From positions 72,539,120 through 72,603,119 of the forward strand of contig CM056583.1 in NCBI GenBank assembly GCA_029721435.1: 64,000 bases of DNA, in the 5' to 3' direction. Position 1 is the stretch's first letter. Every line of letters starts with the position of its first letter. Shown here piece after piece: positions 25,101 through 37,455 of this stretch. Under the pieces are notes generated by a model. The model searched no databases. It was not told the origin of the DNA and saw nothing but the letters and a program-made list of their open reading frames with translations. The position numbers and the translations under genes were made by a program. The DNA is from Gymnothorax reevesii. Taxonomy: Eukaryota; Chordata; Actinopteri; Anguilliformes; Muraenidae.

Positions 25101-27000
25101 ACTTTCCCTGTCATGTTTTTTTTTTTTTTTTTAATGGCCTCTTTGTGTCTATTTGGAATGATTTTCTTAATCTATTGCAGTTTTTGCTGGGGGATTATCT
25201 AGATGTATGAGGTGACTTGGGGCAATTCTTTCCCTGTTCTGAGTTTGTTGATTCCTGTTAATTAATTGTAATTAACTGTTGTGCAACAAAGTGGATTGTG
25301 AAAATGTAACATTTGTCCTTTGTGGCAAATTTAAAAAAAAAAATTAGGTTTTTTATTCTATGCCTCACTGAGTTATTATATTAGCTGCCAGCCTCATGTA
25401 AGCCCAAACGTTCTCAGATGGAAAAAACTACTATTCAATATTATATTTATGCTGAGGAAATATGAGCAAGTTCTGCTCAACTAATATTTCAGCTGTGTCA
25501 GAGCCGCTAGTATTGGTAAAACACTTGAAAATGTTAATTATGTAGTACATAACTGGATGAATCCTATTGAAAAACTTGTTTGTACTTTTGAAGAAAATGG
25601 AGGACTTTGCTAAATAATAATCCATGCGAAGGTCTGTCGAGGCTTTGTATGGGTCATTTTCTCTCTCAAAATACTAGTGGGGTCCTTGTCAATCAATTAC
25701 CTCCTGTGGTTTGGTGATTAAATTTGCAACCTTCTGCGGCGAAAGAACTTAACTGAAGTTGAATGGGTGAGTACAGCCTTGGCAGTCAGTTCTCCCTTGT
25801 TTGAGGACAGGTCATGTTTCTAGTTGCTTGCTTTTTGTGTCATGCTCTCCTCAGTCAAGCTAAACTGCACTTTTTGGATCATGCTATATAGCATTGAGTG
25901 GGTTTAGTTAGCCATCATGCTAATTAAAAGCCCCACTTGTCTTCCACAGAGACACTTCTCTTTGTAGGGAGCTGAACTGATAGATACTCAAGCTCAGTTA
26001 TGGCAATAGAGATACTGGCAAGCGCCGCTGGTCAAACGAGCCCTCAGTCATATTTCACTCAAAACTCGAGTGTAAAAATCTACGACATGTTGTTCACATT
26101 TGCTGAAATATGTGGGTGAATGCGTACAGATTTCATTGTTTTGGGAGCAATGTTTTCAGTGTCGTACTACTGATTTAAGGTTTAGTGTCATTGCACTACT
26201 CGGTTACAGCTGCACACTCCAGGGCCATTAATCAAGAGCAGAGCAGAATATCTGAATTTTCATTGAGGGGACACATGACCTCTATTCTTGTCATTTCCTT
26301 CCAAAAGATTTCAGTCCAGACCTTTGAAAGTTGAATTTATAACATGTGTGTGAAGGGCTATGCCCTCGGTACATCAGAGACATTTTCTTTTTTCATTCTA
26401 ATGTTGTTCTAATGTTGTTGGTAATGTTTTAGCTCTGTACCATATTTGTCAGTGATCCTGCTCAAATGCGTAGCCTACGTACGTATATTTTTCTCTTGAT
26501 GGCTGTAGTGCCATAATCCTTTTCATTAAGCAGATTTAAAATGTATTGGTGAAATAAATTAAGATGATGATGCAAAATATTTATTGATCAGTCCTTTCTC
26601 GTTTCAGACACTTTCATTATTTGTTTTAATTACAACGTATCATTAACACTGCTTAATGAACACATCTTCGTATATAATATAAAAGAGGCTTTACGAAAGT
26701 GTTACATGTCAAGCCCATGGGATGGCGATTGTTGTAATGGCGGTTTGTAATTTATTGCTAGTTCCCTTGCATTGAAAGCCAAAACACAGGGCTTTGTTGT
26801 CAGGTTGATTTGAACTCATCAAACTACATACTTGTAGCCTAATCTGCGTGATGATGAAACTGGTGTTCTTGCTTCCAATCAAATCGTATTGAATTCCGGC
26901 TTTTGAGTCGTCAAATTATAGTAGACGGTGATGCCTTGGAACAAGTGCAAACACGGGTGACTTTGGACTTTATTCAACCAATTTTTAAATCGTACTTTGC
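22131..27000. other. Long stretch with no gene seen
   Basis: No supported exon, RNA gene or complete transposon. Homopolymer runs occur at about 22460 (G), 22519 (T), 25118 (T) and 25332 (A). Short frames have no recognisable domain. Confidence 0.5.
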
Positions 27001-27019
27001 TTCATTTCTCACTTTTTAT

Positions 27020-27440
27020 CTCCACCAAGGAGATTATGCGATCGAGTCGGTTTATTTATTTATTTATTTGTCTATTTGTGGACAGGATTTCTCGAAAACT
27101 ACTGGACTGATCTTCATGAAATTTTCACCAGAGATAGACCTTGGTCCAGGGACGACTTCATTAAATTTTGGTGATGATCCGGATCCGGATCTAGATTCTG
27201 GATCCGGATCCGGATCTGGATATACAAATTTAGTGACATTTCTCGGAAACTACTGAACGAATCTCCATGAAATTTTCACCAGAGATGGATCTTGGTCCAG
27301 GGATGACTCCATTACATTTTGGTGATGATCCGCTTCCGGATCTGGTTTCTGGATCTGGTCCTAAAATCTTCCCAAGAGACAGATCTTGCATTTGTATCAA
27401 TGTCATCCTTTGGCAGAGATCAGAAATCTCAGATTGCTCT
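27020..27440 (+). repeat. Hairpin-type dispersed repeat with tandem 151-bp module
   Basis: A short hairpin (ATCTCCACCAAGGAGAT, 27018-27034) is followed by TTTA/TTTG tetranucleotides and then by a module beginning CTCGAAAACTACTGGACTGA at 27091. The module recurs at 27242 (CTCGGAAACTACTGAACGA), giving a 151-bp period. Both copies share ATGAAATTTTCACCAGAGAT and TTTTGGTGATGATCCG. A degenerate third start is seen near 27363. GGATCC/GGATCT hexamers are clustered at 27178-27222. I recall this type of repeat from fish and other animal genomes but cannot give a firm family name. Confidence 0.7.
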
Positions 27441-29705
27441 TGTTACAAGTGAAATGCTTTTGAGCAAAATGATTTGCAACAAGATTGCAATTATTTGCAT
27501 TGTTTGGGTCTCTGATTTGGGGAATAGTACAGGTATTTGATTTACCCTTGATTGACCCACATTATTTAATCGGGAATCTTTGTTCACTCAGACTGTTTAA
27601 AGGTTCATTGAAAGTGTCATCTGCTGTCCCAGCCAAAACAGTCTCTGTTCCAGGTTCAAGAGTGCACAAGAGCTAGTAATAGGCCTTAGAATGCTATAAT
27701 TTTTATTTTTTATTTTTTTTTTTGCTGGAGTACAATTAGTGCGCTATGGAAATATTTTCTCCACATAGAGATGTATGCAGTTTTTCCTACATGCTCTCAA
27801 ATACCTTCTGCCATCACCAGTGTACTGATTTTATGCCATTCCCCAATGCTACGGCGTAAACAGCATTGTGTTGAATGTAACTCGCACTTGGAAGAGGGCA
27901 AAACATCGTCCCACTCTATTGTGTCGGCTCAGGGAACTTCTTACTTGGTTTGAGCTCTGCAAAAGTTTCAGCTGCATTTCAAAATTTCTCAGGCTCTTAG
28001 GAAACCTTCCATTGACGTCTCTCCGAGTGACATTCAAGACTGCGAAACTGCCACCTGATGACGACCTTTTTGAATCAAGTCAATGGTCCACACGCGCAAA
28101 ACACTGTTATATCATTCGGTCCTTCAGCACATGGGGTGGCATTATTCTCTTACTCATTTCCCCCCAGTGTCTCAGAATAGGCTTCTAAGATATGTCATAA
28201 GTCTATCACTTTGTGCTTGTCATCATCAAGTTTGACAGTCTCGTGAATCAGACCAGAGCATGGATGTGGGTAAAATGCTTTTGGAGGGTAGCTTTGTTGT
28301 TTCCTCAGAGCATTTAGAGATGAACCGGCCTGAATTTAAGTGTAAGTTTCCATCCATGTCCTCAGTGGCGGGAAAATTGATTCTTATGAGCAAAGCTTTA
28401 AGGTGCTGTGCTTGCCTCGTGGTGGCACTTAATGTACGTATGTTTTGATGTCAGATGAATGGGAATATTTTCTGCATATTTTTCAACCTGTGAAATGGAT
28501 TCCTTTCTATTCCCTGCACTTACTGTCTCCCCCCCCCCACATTTTTAAATTATCAGCTATAGTCCTACTCCAACTGCTTGATGTATAATGTCTTCCAAAA
28601 AAAAGTTATTATACAAAGTACATCATGAAATTGAGAAATTATTTTTTTTCCCCATTTCTTCAGCTTAATTTTCATCTTAGCCTTATTCCTTTAAAGTGGA
28701 TGTAAATACTTTAATTTTTTTTTTCTTTTTTTTGGAAAATGGAAGTTTTCATAGAGTTAGTTGCTTTACAGTGCTGTCGTGATCTCTCTTGTTGCATATG
28801 GTTTGCATTTTTCTGAATCAATGAGATTCGACTGAATATTCAATGACAAATGGCCAAATATATTCTTTTTGCTGTTTCAAGTCACCAAAGAAAAGTTCAG
28901 TGATCGGCCCGGACGGGCCTGTTCTGCGGCAGCGAGCCCTTCCTGTTGTAGAAATGGACCAGCATTTTGAAAGTGAAATGTAATTATTGAAAATAAAGGT
29001 TGTTCTAAGGAAAGGATTCTCATCACACAAGCAGAGAGGCGTATTTTAGCTTCAGCCAAATTCCTGTAGCCATGTTGTGTGGCTGTCCATGATTACGAAT
29101 ACCAGTTGCTGTTTCAGTGACTCCTTTACTGTCATATAATTTTGAATCAGGTTTGCTTTCAGTAAGTTTGAATTCACTTAACAGGTAAATTCAGTCGTCA
29201 GCCGCAGTGTGATTAACTCAAAGTTTATTGGCAGTAATAATTTTTCATTGTACGGAGTTATGAGGGAAACGTAATACAAAAACTTCACATATACGCTCCA
29301 ACACTTGCATGCTCACCCGCTCCCAACTCAGTAAGTGCTGTTTTGAAATATGACATATTCTTCAAATTTTGGCTTGGCCTTATTTTTCGGACACGCGGCC
29401 AGGGATTTATCAACACTTCACCATTCAGAAATCCCTGATGAAATGCTTTCGAAACTCTGCATAAAATATGATCAAATTGCTCTGAAGACATGTGAGAAAA
29501 ACCTTCAGGGATGGAACGAGAGGAACGAACATCATGCTGGGTGAGAATCACTGAAGACTTGGATCCCGTTCAAAATGATCAAGTCTGCAATGTGTTTCAA
29601 ATGTGGTGTACTGTGACAGTCCTATAACTTCAGAAGTGAAGGCACTGTCACAATCAGGCAATGGCAAGACAGCCTAAATAAAAACATACTTATGACATAT
29701 TAATG
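27441..29705. other. No gene seen
   Basis: AT-rich, with a C run near 28521-28529 and T runs near 27710 and 28720. No supported gene or transposon. Confidence 0.5.
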
Positions 29706-29707
29706 TA

Positions 29708-30246
29708 CACTGCAGGCCAAATGTTTGGAAGCAAGATCAAATTTGTACAAAAAAAAAAAGTTTCATTGGCATACTTTGCAACAAAATAAACATGATTATT
29801 ATAGAAAGAGTCACTTATCAGAATACATTTTTACTCAAAGTATCAGGCCCATATTACTCGGCCCATGGTCCTAGTGCCCGCCAGCTTGCCGTTGGCATTC
29901 GGTGGGCTGTAAACCATGACATGAAGTGAATAATGCAAACTGTGATTTGTTTTTTACTTTTTCACTGAATTTGTGACTCCTGCAAATCTTCTCAACCCAA
30001 AAATTAAGCCCCTCCTTTCTTTTGTTAACATTTATTCAGCAATGGTCTTGTAACATCAATGTATACAGTACCCAAAGGTAAATGGAGGAAAATGGTGCAT
30101 ATCACTGAAAGAAAAGTCATACATACATCCCAAAATCCATAGATTTCATACTGGTTTTTAAGAAAGGCATTGTGAACAGAAACTTGACATTGCTTCGAAA
30201 TTTTTGACCTGTATTGGCCTTGCTTCCAAACTTCTGGCCTGCAGTG
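29708..30246. mobile_element. Non-autonomous Tc1/mariner-type element, family B
   Basis: Terminal inverted repeats of about 30 bases: both ends read CACTGCAGGCCA inward, followed by GTTTGGAAGCAAG after two mismatches. The element is flanked by TA on both sides (29706-29707 and 30247-30248), the diagnostic Tc1/mariner target duplication. At 539 bp it is too short for a transposase and no frame is preserved. Beside the right repeat lies a diverged second copy of the repeat (CATTGCTTCGAAATTTTTGACCTG near 30189), so the inverted repeat may be of the double-repeat type. The interior includes a GC-richer piece at about 29865-29915 that may be foreign. Confidence 0.78.
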
Positions 30247-30249
30247 TAT

Positions 30250-31796
30250 AAAATCACCATAAACGGGTGTTTATGTTTGTAAGGTGTTGGGCTAACACAA
30301 GCTGCCAAGTCAGCTTCAATACACCTTTGCATAGATACTACAAGTGTAAAGCTTTGCTAGAGAAATGGGGTACCTTTCCTCTAAAATATTTTGTCTCGTT
30401 TCATATTTTAATGTCTGTGCTGTCTGACAAGTTTCAAAATCTGCCATATGAGTTCATTTGTTTTGAGATCTGATCACTGTTTAGGCCATGGCATAAGCTT
30501 TTATTTTCATGCTCATGAAATCATTTTGTGACCGCTTGTGCTCTAAGGGGCTTTGGCCATTATCGTCCCGGGAAAAGGACCCCTCCATCATGGTCATGAA
30601 TGCGTCGTTATAGGATGTAAAGGTGTTCAGACTGAATTACTCCACATTAATTTGAGTAGAGTGAGCCATCTGCGTTTAGGGAACAAGTGGAACCAAGCCA
30701 TGCCGGTCAATAGGGGCAGAAGCATCTGCCTTTGTCATGTTTGTCCAAGCATATATTCAGGTTTTTTCCTTTAATTAGTTACCTGTTTGTATGTAGATGG
30801 AAGGGCTGGCTGTGGTCAAAAGTGCTCTGTGTACATGGAGTTGGACAAGGAGATGCATGTGACTGACGCTATGATGCATGCTATTTGAATACGAAACCGA
30901 AAGCGGTCTCAATCCAACAAAGAACAAAAATGGCCAAACTGTTGTCTGCCTCACTTCAGAGGTTAACTCGTGTCGGTATTACACATTCAAACTTTGCTAT
31001 TTGCAGAATTGCTGAGGCCATAGTGCATTTGTTGTGCTCAAGGAACCTTAGTTTGGTGTACTACAGTACATCCTTTTAGGTGTCTTTAGGATTACAGGGA
31101 TGAATTTATGAGAGGTCAATTTCCTGTAGTGGTTTTGCCTTTGTTGCAAACTCTTCTAGGTTGATGCTGTTGGGCGAGGCCTCAGCCAAACAAGTACCTC
31201 TCTATAATTAAGGAAGCACTATATTTCTCCAAATGGCATATTGGCATTGCAGTAATTTAAAAATGAGATCATTGTTCATTAACAAATGATGCTCCTCTTC
31301 ATTCAGAACAGTATCCCTAATGAAAATAGAGAAGTGCCACAATCATCCTTGATTTAAGGGCCGAAAAATCTTTAATGATGTCCTCATCAATGAATCCTCG
31401 GGGTGTCAAAAGAAGCTGCTTGCTCAAAATAGAAAATTTGTACATTGCAGCCATTGGGAAAATGAATTGTGATATTATTAAATGATTTAAAAAAAAAAAA
31501 AAAAAGAATCTGAATGATCCATCTCAAGCAATCCTTATAATTGTCTGTTGCCGTTGAATGCAGCTTTGTAGAATTTTTCTTTCTCATGTCTGACTGCTCT
31601 AATCTCCGATTACATCATTCTCTGTCTCCAGTGATTTGAAGATTGCTCTGCCTTGTCTGCTTTTTCTTAAAAATCTATATGAGCCTTTGGCAGACTCTTC
31701 TATAAAACCATTCCAGTATTAAACATCCAGCAAGAAAATCAATAAGAAAACCTCTGAATGTATCAATTTATGTCCACCTATTGCTAATTATATCTA
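30250..31796. other. No gene seen
   Basis: AT-rich spacer between two Tc1-type fossils, with an A run near 31489-31505. No supported feature. Confidence 0.5.
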
Positions 31797-31800
31797 TACA

Positions 31801-32560
31801 TACACAGATGAGCCAAAGTTAAACTCACATATGCAGCAGGTAATGTTGATAATCTTACAGCGATGGCACATGTCCAGCCTGCAGGCAGATGCGTAACAGG
31901 TAAGCCAGCAGTCAGTTCTTGTATTCAATGTGTTGGAGGTGGAAGAAATGGCTACCGACCGAATTGTTGTGGCCTGACCTTTTGGTTTGAGCATCTCTGA
32001 AGTGGCTGGATTTCAGGGGTCTCCCAGTTGATGGTGGTGATTACCTTCATACAGTGGTCCAAGGAGAGACTAACATGAACCGGCGACTGGGGTTTTCGTA
32101 CCCAGGGCTCATTGATGCACGAGGCTATCCCATCTGGTCTGAACCTGCCGACTGTGGCACAAGTTGCTGAAAATATTTACAGAAGAAATGTGTTGCAACA
32201 AACAGTGCATCACACCTTGCTGTGTATGGCTTTCTTTAGCTTGCAGATCAGTCAAAGTGCCACTGTAACCCCAGTCCACTATTAAAAGTGCCTACAATAG
32301 GTATGCCAGCTTCAGAACTGGACCTTGGAACAGTTGGTTGTCCGGTCCAATGGGTCCCGTTTTGTTTACATTATATGGCACCAGGATTCTCTGTGGGAAG
32401 AGGAGAAGCCAGTGAAGGGTGTGATGTGTTGGGAAATGTTCTGCCAGGAAACCCTGAGTCAGGGAGCTCAAATAGATGTCAGTTGGAGCTGTTTTGGTGG
32501 CATGAGGGGGACCTTGACAGTATTAGGCAGGTGGTTTCAATCTTGTGTCTAATTGGTGTA
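31801..32560 (+). pseudogene. Fossil Tc1/mariner-type transposon, family A, copy 2
   Basis: Starts ACACAGATGAGCC and ends CTAATTGGTGTATG. The ends match the reverse complement of the copy at 562-1610 (for example GTAATGTTGATAATCTTACA against its counterpart near 1540-1570). The + strand reading is the transposase sense, and short traces such as GACTGTGGCACAAGTTGCTG belong to its interior. No long frame survives. At about 760 bp it is shorter than a full Tc1 element, so internal deletion has occurred. Frames of 95 and 75 codons at 32288-32575 are remnants or shadows. Confidence 0.7.
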
Positions 32561-32564
32561 TGCA

Positions 32565-35500
32565 TAGGTGAATGAACAGGATCATTTTTGAAATTTCATG
32601 CCTGTGAATAATTGTAGCCCTCGGACAAAGTCGGTGCTACTATGGATTTGACTTTGTCGCACTTTTGCTGCCTTAACCCCGTAGAGATTTCCTTATGGAC
32701 GCTCTTCAGATGGCAAATGTAAAGCTATTTCTTTGGTATTTGGTCTGTATATGGGCAGTGGTTAGGACGCGGCACCTATCAATTTTGGTTGTCATGGTAA
32801 CATAATTCACTGAATAATGGACGATTCGGTGTCTGAAATTATCCAAAATAAAAAAATGTGGGCGATTGGGGGCTACACTTACTGGTCCAATAGCGCACAG
32901 TACAATAAGAGACCATCTTCACTGAAGACATTTTTCTGTCATGACTAAAACTGAGCGAAATGCGGCAGTATCTCTTCGTTAAATTACGATTTCCATCCGT
33001 CTCAGTGTTGTAGACTGTGTATCACTCTTTTTTCAAGTTTGTGCAATTCAATTAGTCTCAGGTATTCATTCACCAAACTAGATTGCGTAAACTGATGTTC
33101 AGCTTCCTCCAGTGGAAATTTATATTTCCAGGATGGTTCATTGGAACAAACGGGTGTTTATATATGTGTGAAATTACCACAATCAATCCATCATTTCCTC
33201 TAGGAACACTTGGTTGATATTTAATGTAGGCTAAATGGATGTTGCTTCCATTTCATCTCATGTCGGATCTGCTTGAAGGCTGGTTCGTTTGGACATACAC
33301 TGAAGATGCTTTTGAATACGTCCAGATTATTGGCCACAGATATAGTGTCTGTACACAGCTTTATTGCATCTGCTTCTGCTGTCTGTTGTTAGCTTATCAT
33401 TGAAGGCAACTGAGTCAATACCTGCTGGATATATGCCCATATTTGGCATATTTAACTGACCATTTTCTAGACCAACTTATGCAGGACTGCTGGCTTTCCT
33501 GTTTTAATGGGGCTAATTAGTAGTTTGTATCCTGTAGTGCCCTCAGTATGTCTGTCAAAGCCTGACTGGACTTGGAATGCATTCCAATTCCTGCACTAAT
33601 GAAGGAAATAAACCACCTAAATCAGACCTATCAGATCACGTCTGTGGTGTCATTTGCCCCAAGCATTGTGGTGCCCAGAATTGTGGGTCTTTATATGAAA
33701 AGTACAGCAAAGTTAAACCAAAATGTACTAAACTGTACCTTAATAATGCCTCTGATTGTTCTCACTAACCTTGAGCATTGTTTGGTTGCAAATCTAAAAT
33801 TGAGGCGCTCTATTATTGTATTTGTCAGTTTCAGAAGGAATATATTTCAATTTCAGCAGTTTTTTTAATTCTTTGTAGCAATATGAAAAAAAATGTAGAT
33901 GGTGCATTCATGTTATCAGGGGTGTCTGCATTATATCCCATCACTCCACTCTCATTTGGAAGGACATCCTAGGGAATTACCGGAAAGTTCCACGGTAACA
34001 CTAGTAACCAGAAAACCTTTGGTCAATACGTCAACATCCAATTATCACATTGGGATAAGTGGGGGAGGGGTGAGTATGCAGATAATGAAGTGACCCAAGA
34101 GGGGTTAAATATTTCTCTTGTTACTTGGAGGTCTTCTGCGCAGCGTTTGACCTGCTCATGTAACTGAATCATGCTGGAGTCTGAGATAATGCCGCCCGTC
34201 CTCCAGCTCGACGGAGTGAAGCGCTTAACCCCCAGTGTCACATTCCTACCCAGTCGACATAGTCCCAGGTAAACTAAGGCTCTGTTACATCCCATGTTTA
34301 ATCTGACACCCGGTATGTGCCTCGAACATGACTGTGATATTCAGCCTGAGTGTTCAAAAGCAAATTTTTTTTGTCCGTCAGATCTAGAAGACAATTGGGA
34401 AAATTGTAGAAGGTAAATACTAGCAAAGAGTTCCTAAAAGGAAAAGGATAGGTGGATTTAATAATTCCACATTTACGCAAACACTTCTGCGCTCCAGTTT
34501 AGAGATACATTTCTCCACTAGAAGGAGTTGCACTGCCGGTCACACAATCTGGTCTGTTGAATCTGTATTTAAGGTTTATTGAATTGTGTAAACTTGATAA
34601 ATGGGTGATACGTAATTTAGACCACAGAAGTTGACGGATGAGCAAAATTTAGTTGAAGTATTCTGGTGATTTTTAAATTGTCTTTTTTTTTATCCTGGTA
34701 AGGCCAATAGTTGACACGATGTATTGATGCTTTTTTCATGTTCATGAATTTTTCATTTGCAGTGAGGATTTTCTCAAAATCTGCCATTGGCTGGTGAGGG
34801 ATGTATTGATTACCGCGCTGAAGTGAAATGGAACTTAAAAAAACAATGCAGAAAGTCACTTAGAAGTCTTTGTGTCTGCGCTCTTTGTGTCTCTCCCATC
34901 AACCCGCCCCACCCCCCACCCCCCAATCCTCAAGAGCTTGGTCAGGGTGGGGGGATGAGTCACCGAGGGTGGGCGACGTAGGCCAGGTTGTGTGGGCATT
35001 GCGCCTGGCTTTCCCACACGTCTCTGTCAATGTGGCTGAACCCTGACCTGCCTGGACCACCTCTGGATGGGGTGAGGGGGTAACTCGGCGGCCAGGCCCT
35101 ATTCAGCCGAGGGCTCTCTTTCAGGAAAGGCCCTCCAATTGTGCTCGCCCCCCTTTTGTCTGGTAGGCAGGGCGGACGGTTGGCCACGACAGGATTTCCG
35201 AAATCCATTCACGTGATCTGCCACTCTAGTGCTGAGTCATCGGAGATCAAACACTGGGAAATTTACTGATCTCCAAATCTAAAAAAAAAAAAAAGAAATG
35301 AGATGGGGAAAGGACTTACTGACATTTAATTTTGAACCACTACTGAGGATGACACCAAATTTAAGCAGGAATTTTACAAATAAATTTAAGGTATTTCATG
35401 TGCACAGAATTTGCGCATACTCAGTAATCTCAGAAAGAGTGTGAGACAGAGTGTAAATTAAGTTGGTTGCTGGGTTACCTTGCAAGGTAGATTTGAAAAA

Positions 35501-37450
35501 AAAATAAAAAATAGACATTTTTGGATATTGGATGTTTGAATATCTAAATCATGGACAAGTGTGGTATTATGCTGATGATATGGCTGGAATTTAGAGGAGG
35601 TGGCTAAGCTGGATGTTGGAACGATGTAGGAATGCCTCCGACTGTTTTTGTTCTATTATTTATATGTTAAATGATGCTCCATTTTCAATACATTTCGGTG
35701 CATTTGATATATTCCCAATCTTTAAATGATTATTCCATTCCAAATCCTTGGTTATCCTGCACACTCAGTGTTCTGCAATAGGTTGTCAACTACGCCGACT
35801 CTGTCATGTTTGAAAAGAAGACTTTCAAATTACTGGGAGGAGAAACGCATTCAAAGAATCTAACGAGTAGAAAAACAGGAGAAACCTTGGATTTCAAACA
35901 TAGAGTCCCGGGAGACTGTGTATGTTTTAAATCTCTTTCAGATGGACTCTTTGATTGCAGGGAGCTTGGTATGAGCTGAGACGGGCTTCGCAGCTCGCCA
36001 GCAGGTCACCTGTTAGTGCTGAGTGGGGGGGGGGGGGTGTGTGGGCTCTGGTTTTCCGTGTGTGGGCCTCGTTGGGGGTGTAGGAAGGGGGTTGACCTGG
36101 GGAAGGTGCTTATGCACTTGGCCTGCAGGAGAAATATGGGCAGCCTGCCAGCTCCCCCAATCAAGTTGTGAGACCAGATGTTAGCTGTCAGGCAGCCCAC
36201 AAGCCCTAATAAATTGAGTTACTGTAAATCTGCAGTAAGGCCAAGCAAACACGGTCCTGCCTGTACCTCCCTCATCGCTGAAGTAAATGTCACTGTCAGC
36301 GCAGGGGTTACGGCCTCATCATTGACCCTGACATTTGTTCTCAGCCCTACAGACTGGACCCCCCCCCCACGTCTGCTAAACGCTCCTCGTGCTGGCCTTC
36401 TGTCATTGCTGCCCGTAGTCTCGCGTTCCCGCACTCTAGATTCACCTTGGGAGACTATGGCCATGACTTCATCGCTTTTGATGTCGCAAAAAGCTACAAT
36501 GAGCCATCCTTGATCTTTTTTCTGTGCGCTAAAGTGAATAAAAGTAGATGCTCGGTCCAGATTTCCAGGAACAACATGTCAGTTTGATTTTCATTGACTC
36601 AAATAATAAAATAAATAATAATTCACATGGTTTTTTTTTTTTAATCAAACCTATTCTTATTTGATCATCTGGAACTGAGATTTGAACACTGATCCAGATT
36701 TATTTCTGATCCAAGCATTAAATACTATATTTTCACTGAACAAACTAGTGAGAAAGTATTTCGAAAGGAAATTGGGGAAAGGGTCCAGTTGGACCACCAA
36801 AGCGCCCGCCAAGGAATTTGGCCATGACCAGGTGTTTTGGCCCACATTCAACCTTCATAAAGCAATAAAGGTCAACCTCTTCATTATCCAAATGGCAATA
36901 CGTCAGGGGTATCTTACCCAGCATCAGACGTGCACAAATGTATGGAAAGCGCATTATCTGAGTCTGGCCTTAGTTCAACAACATTGTTGATCTGAGCACA
37001 TGCAGAATGTCTGTTTGAATGTCGTCCCAGTGCTGTCTCAGCGAGATTTATGTCGCCCCTGAGGATGCCTGTGATCTGGCAGTGGTCAGCTGTCTTTGAG
37101 GAGAATCTATGAAGTGCATTGCTTTGAACCTGCTTGCTGTTCTTTGGGGAGATCCCATCTTAAAATTCTGGACAGTAAATCTAAGACCGGTGTAGTCTCG
37201 CTTTGACTCTTAATTTGAGGCTTGGCCTGGTTCTGCTGGATATTTCTGATCTTGGCGCGGGGGCCATTTGGTTTCAAAGAACCATGACGGGGTCCCCTTC
37301 CGACCGCCCAGACAGGCCCTCTGGATCATGCCACCTGCGAGGAGAACTCAATATTATGTGGAGCCAGGAGGGTACCGGCCATCCATGGCCTTGGAGTTTG
37401 TCCACAGTAAAGCCACTGCGCTGCATTTTTCAGCATTTTCATCGTAATGC
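32565..37450. other. No gene seen; contains GC-richer blocks
   Basis: No supported exon. A GC-rich block lies at about 34900-35210, with a C-rich and then G-rich start. An A run lies at about 35281-35294 and G and C runs at 36024-36035 and 36360-36369. The segment at 35930-36330 is listed separately as a possible regulatory element. Confidence 0.45.
35930..36330. promoter_or_regulatory. Candidate conserved non-coding block, interrupted by a G-run
   Basis: Moderate GC content, no repeat signature, and homeodomain-type AATAAATTGAGTTACTG (near 36208). Several CAGCCTGCC/AGCTGTCAGGCAGCC motifs lie between 36130 and 36200. A (G)n/(GT)n tract at 36024-36042 interrupts it. Composition is the only evidence. 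Confidence 0.28.
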
Positions 37451-37455
37451 TTCTC

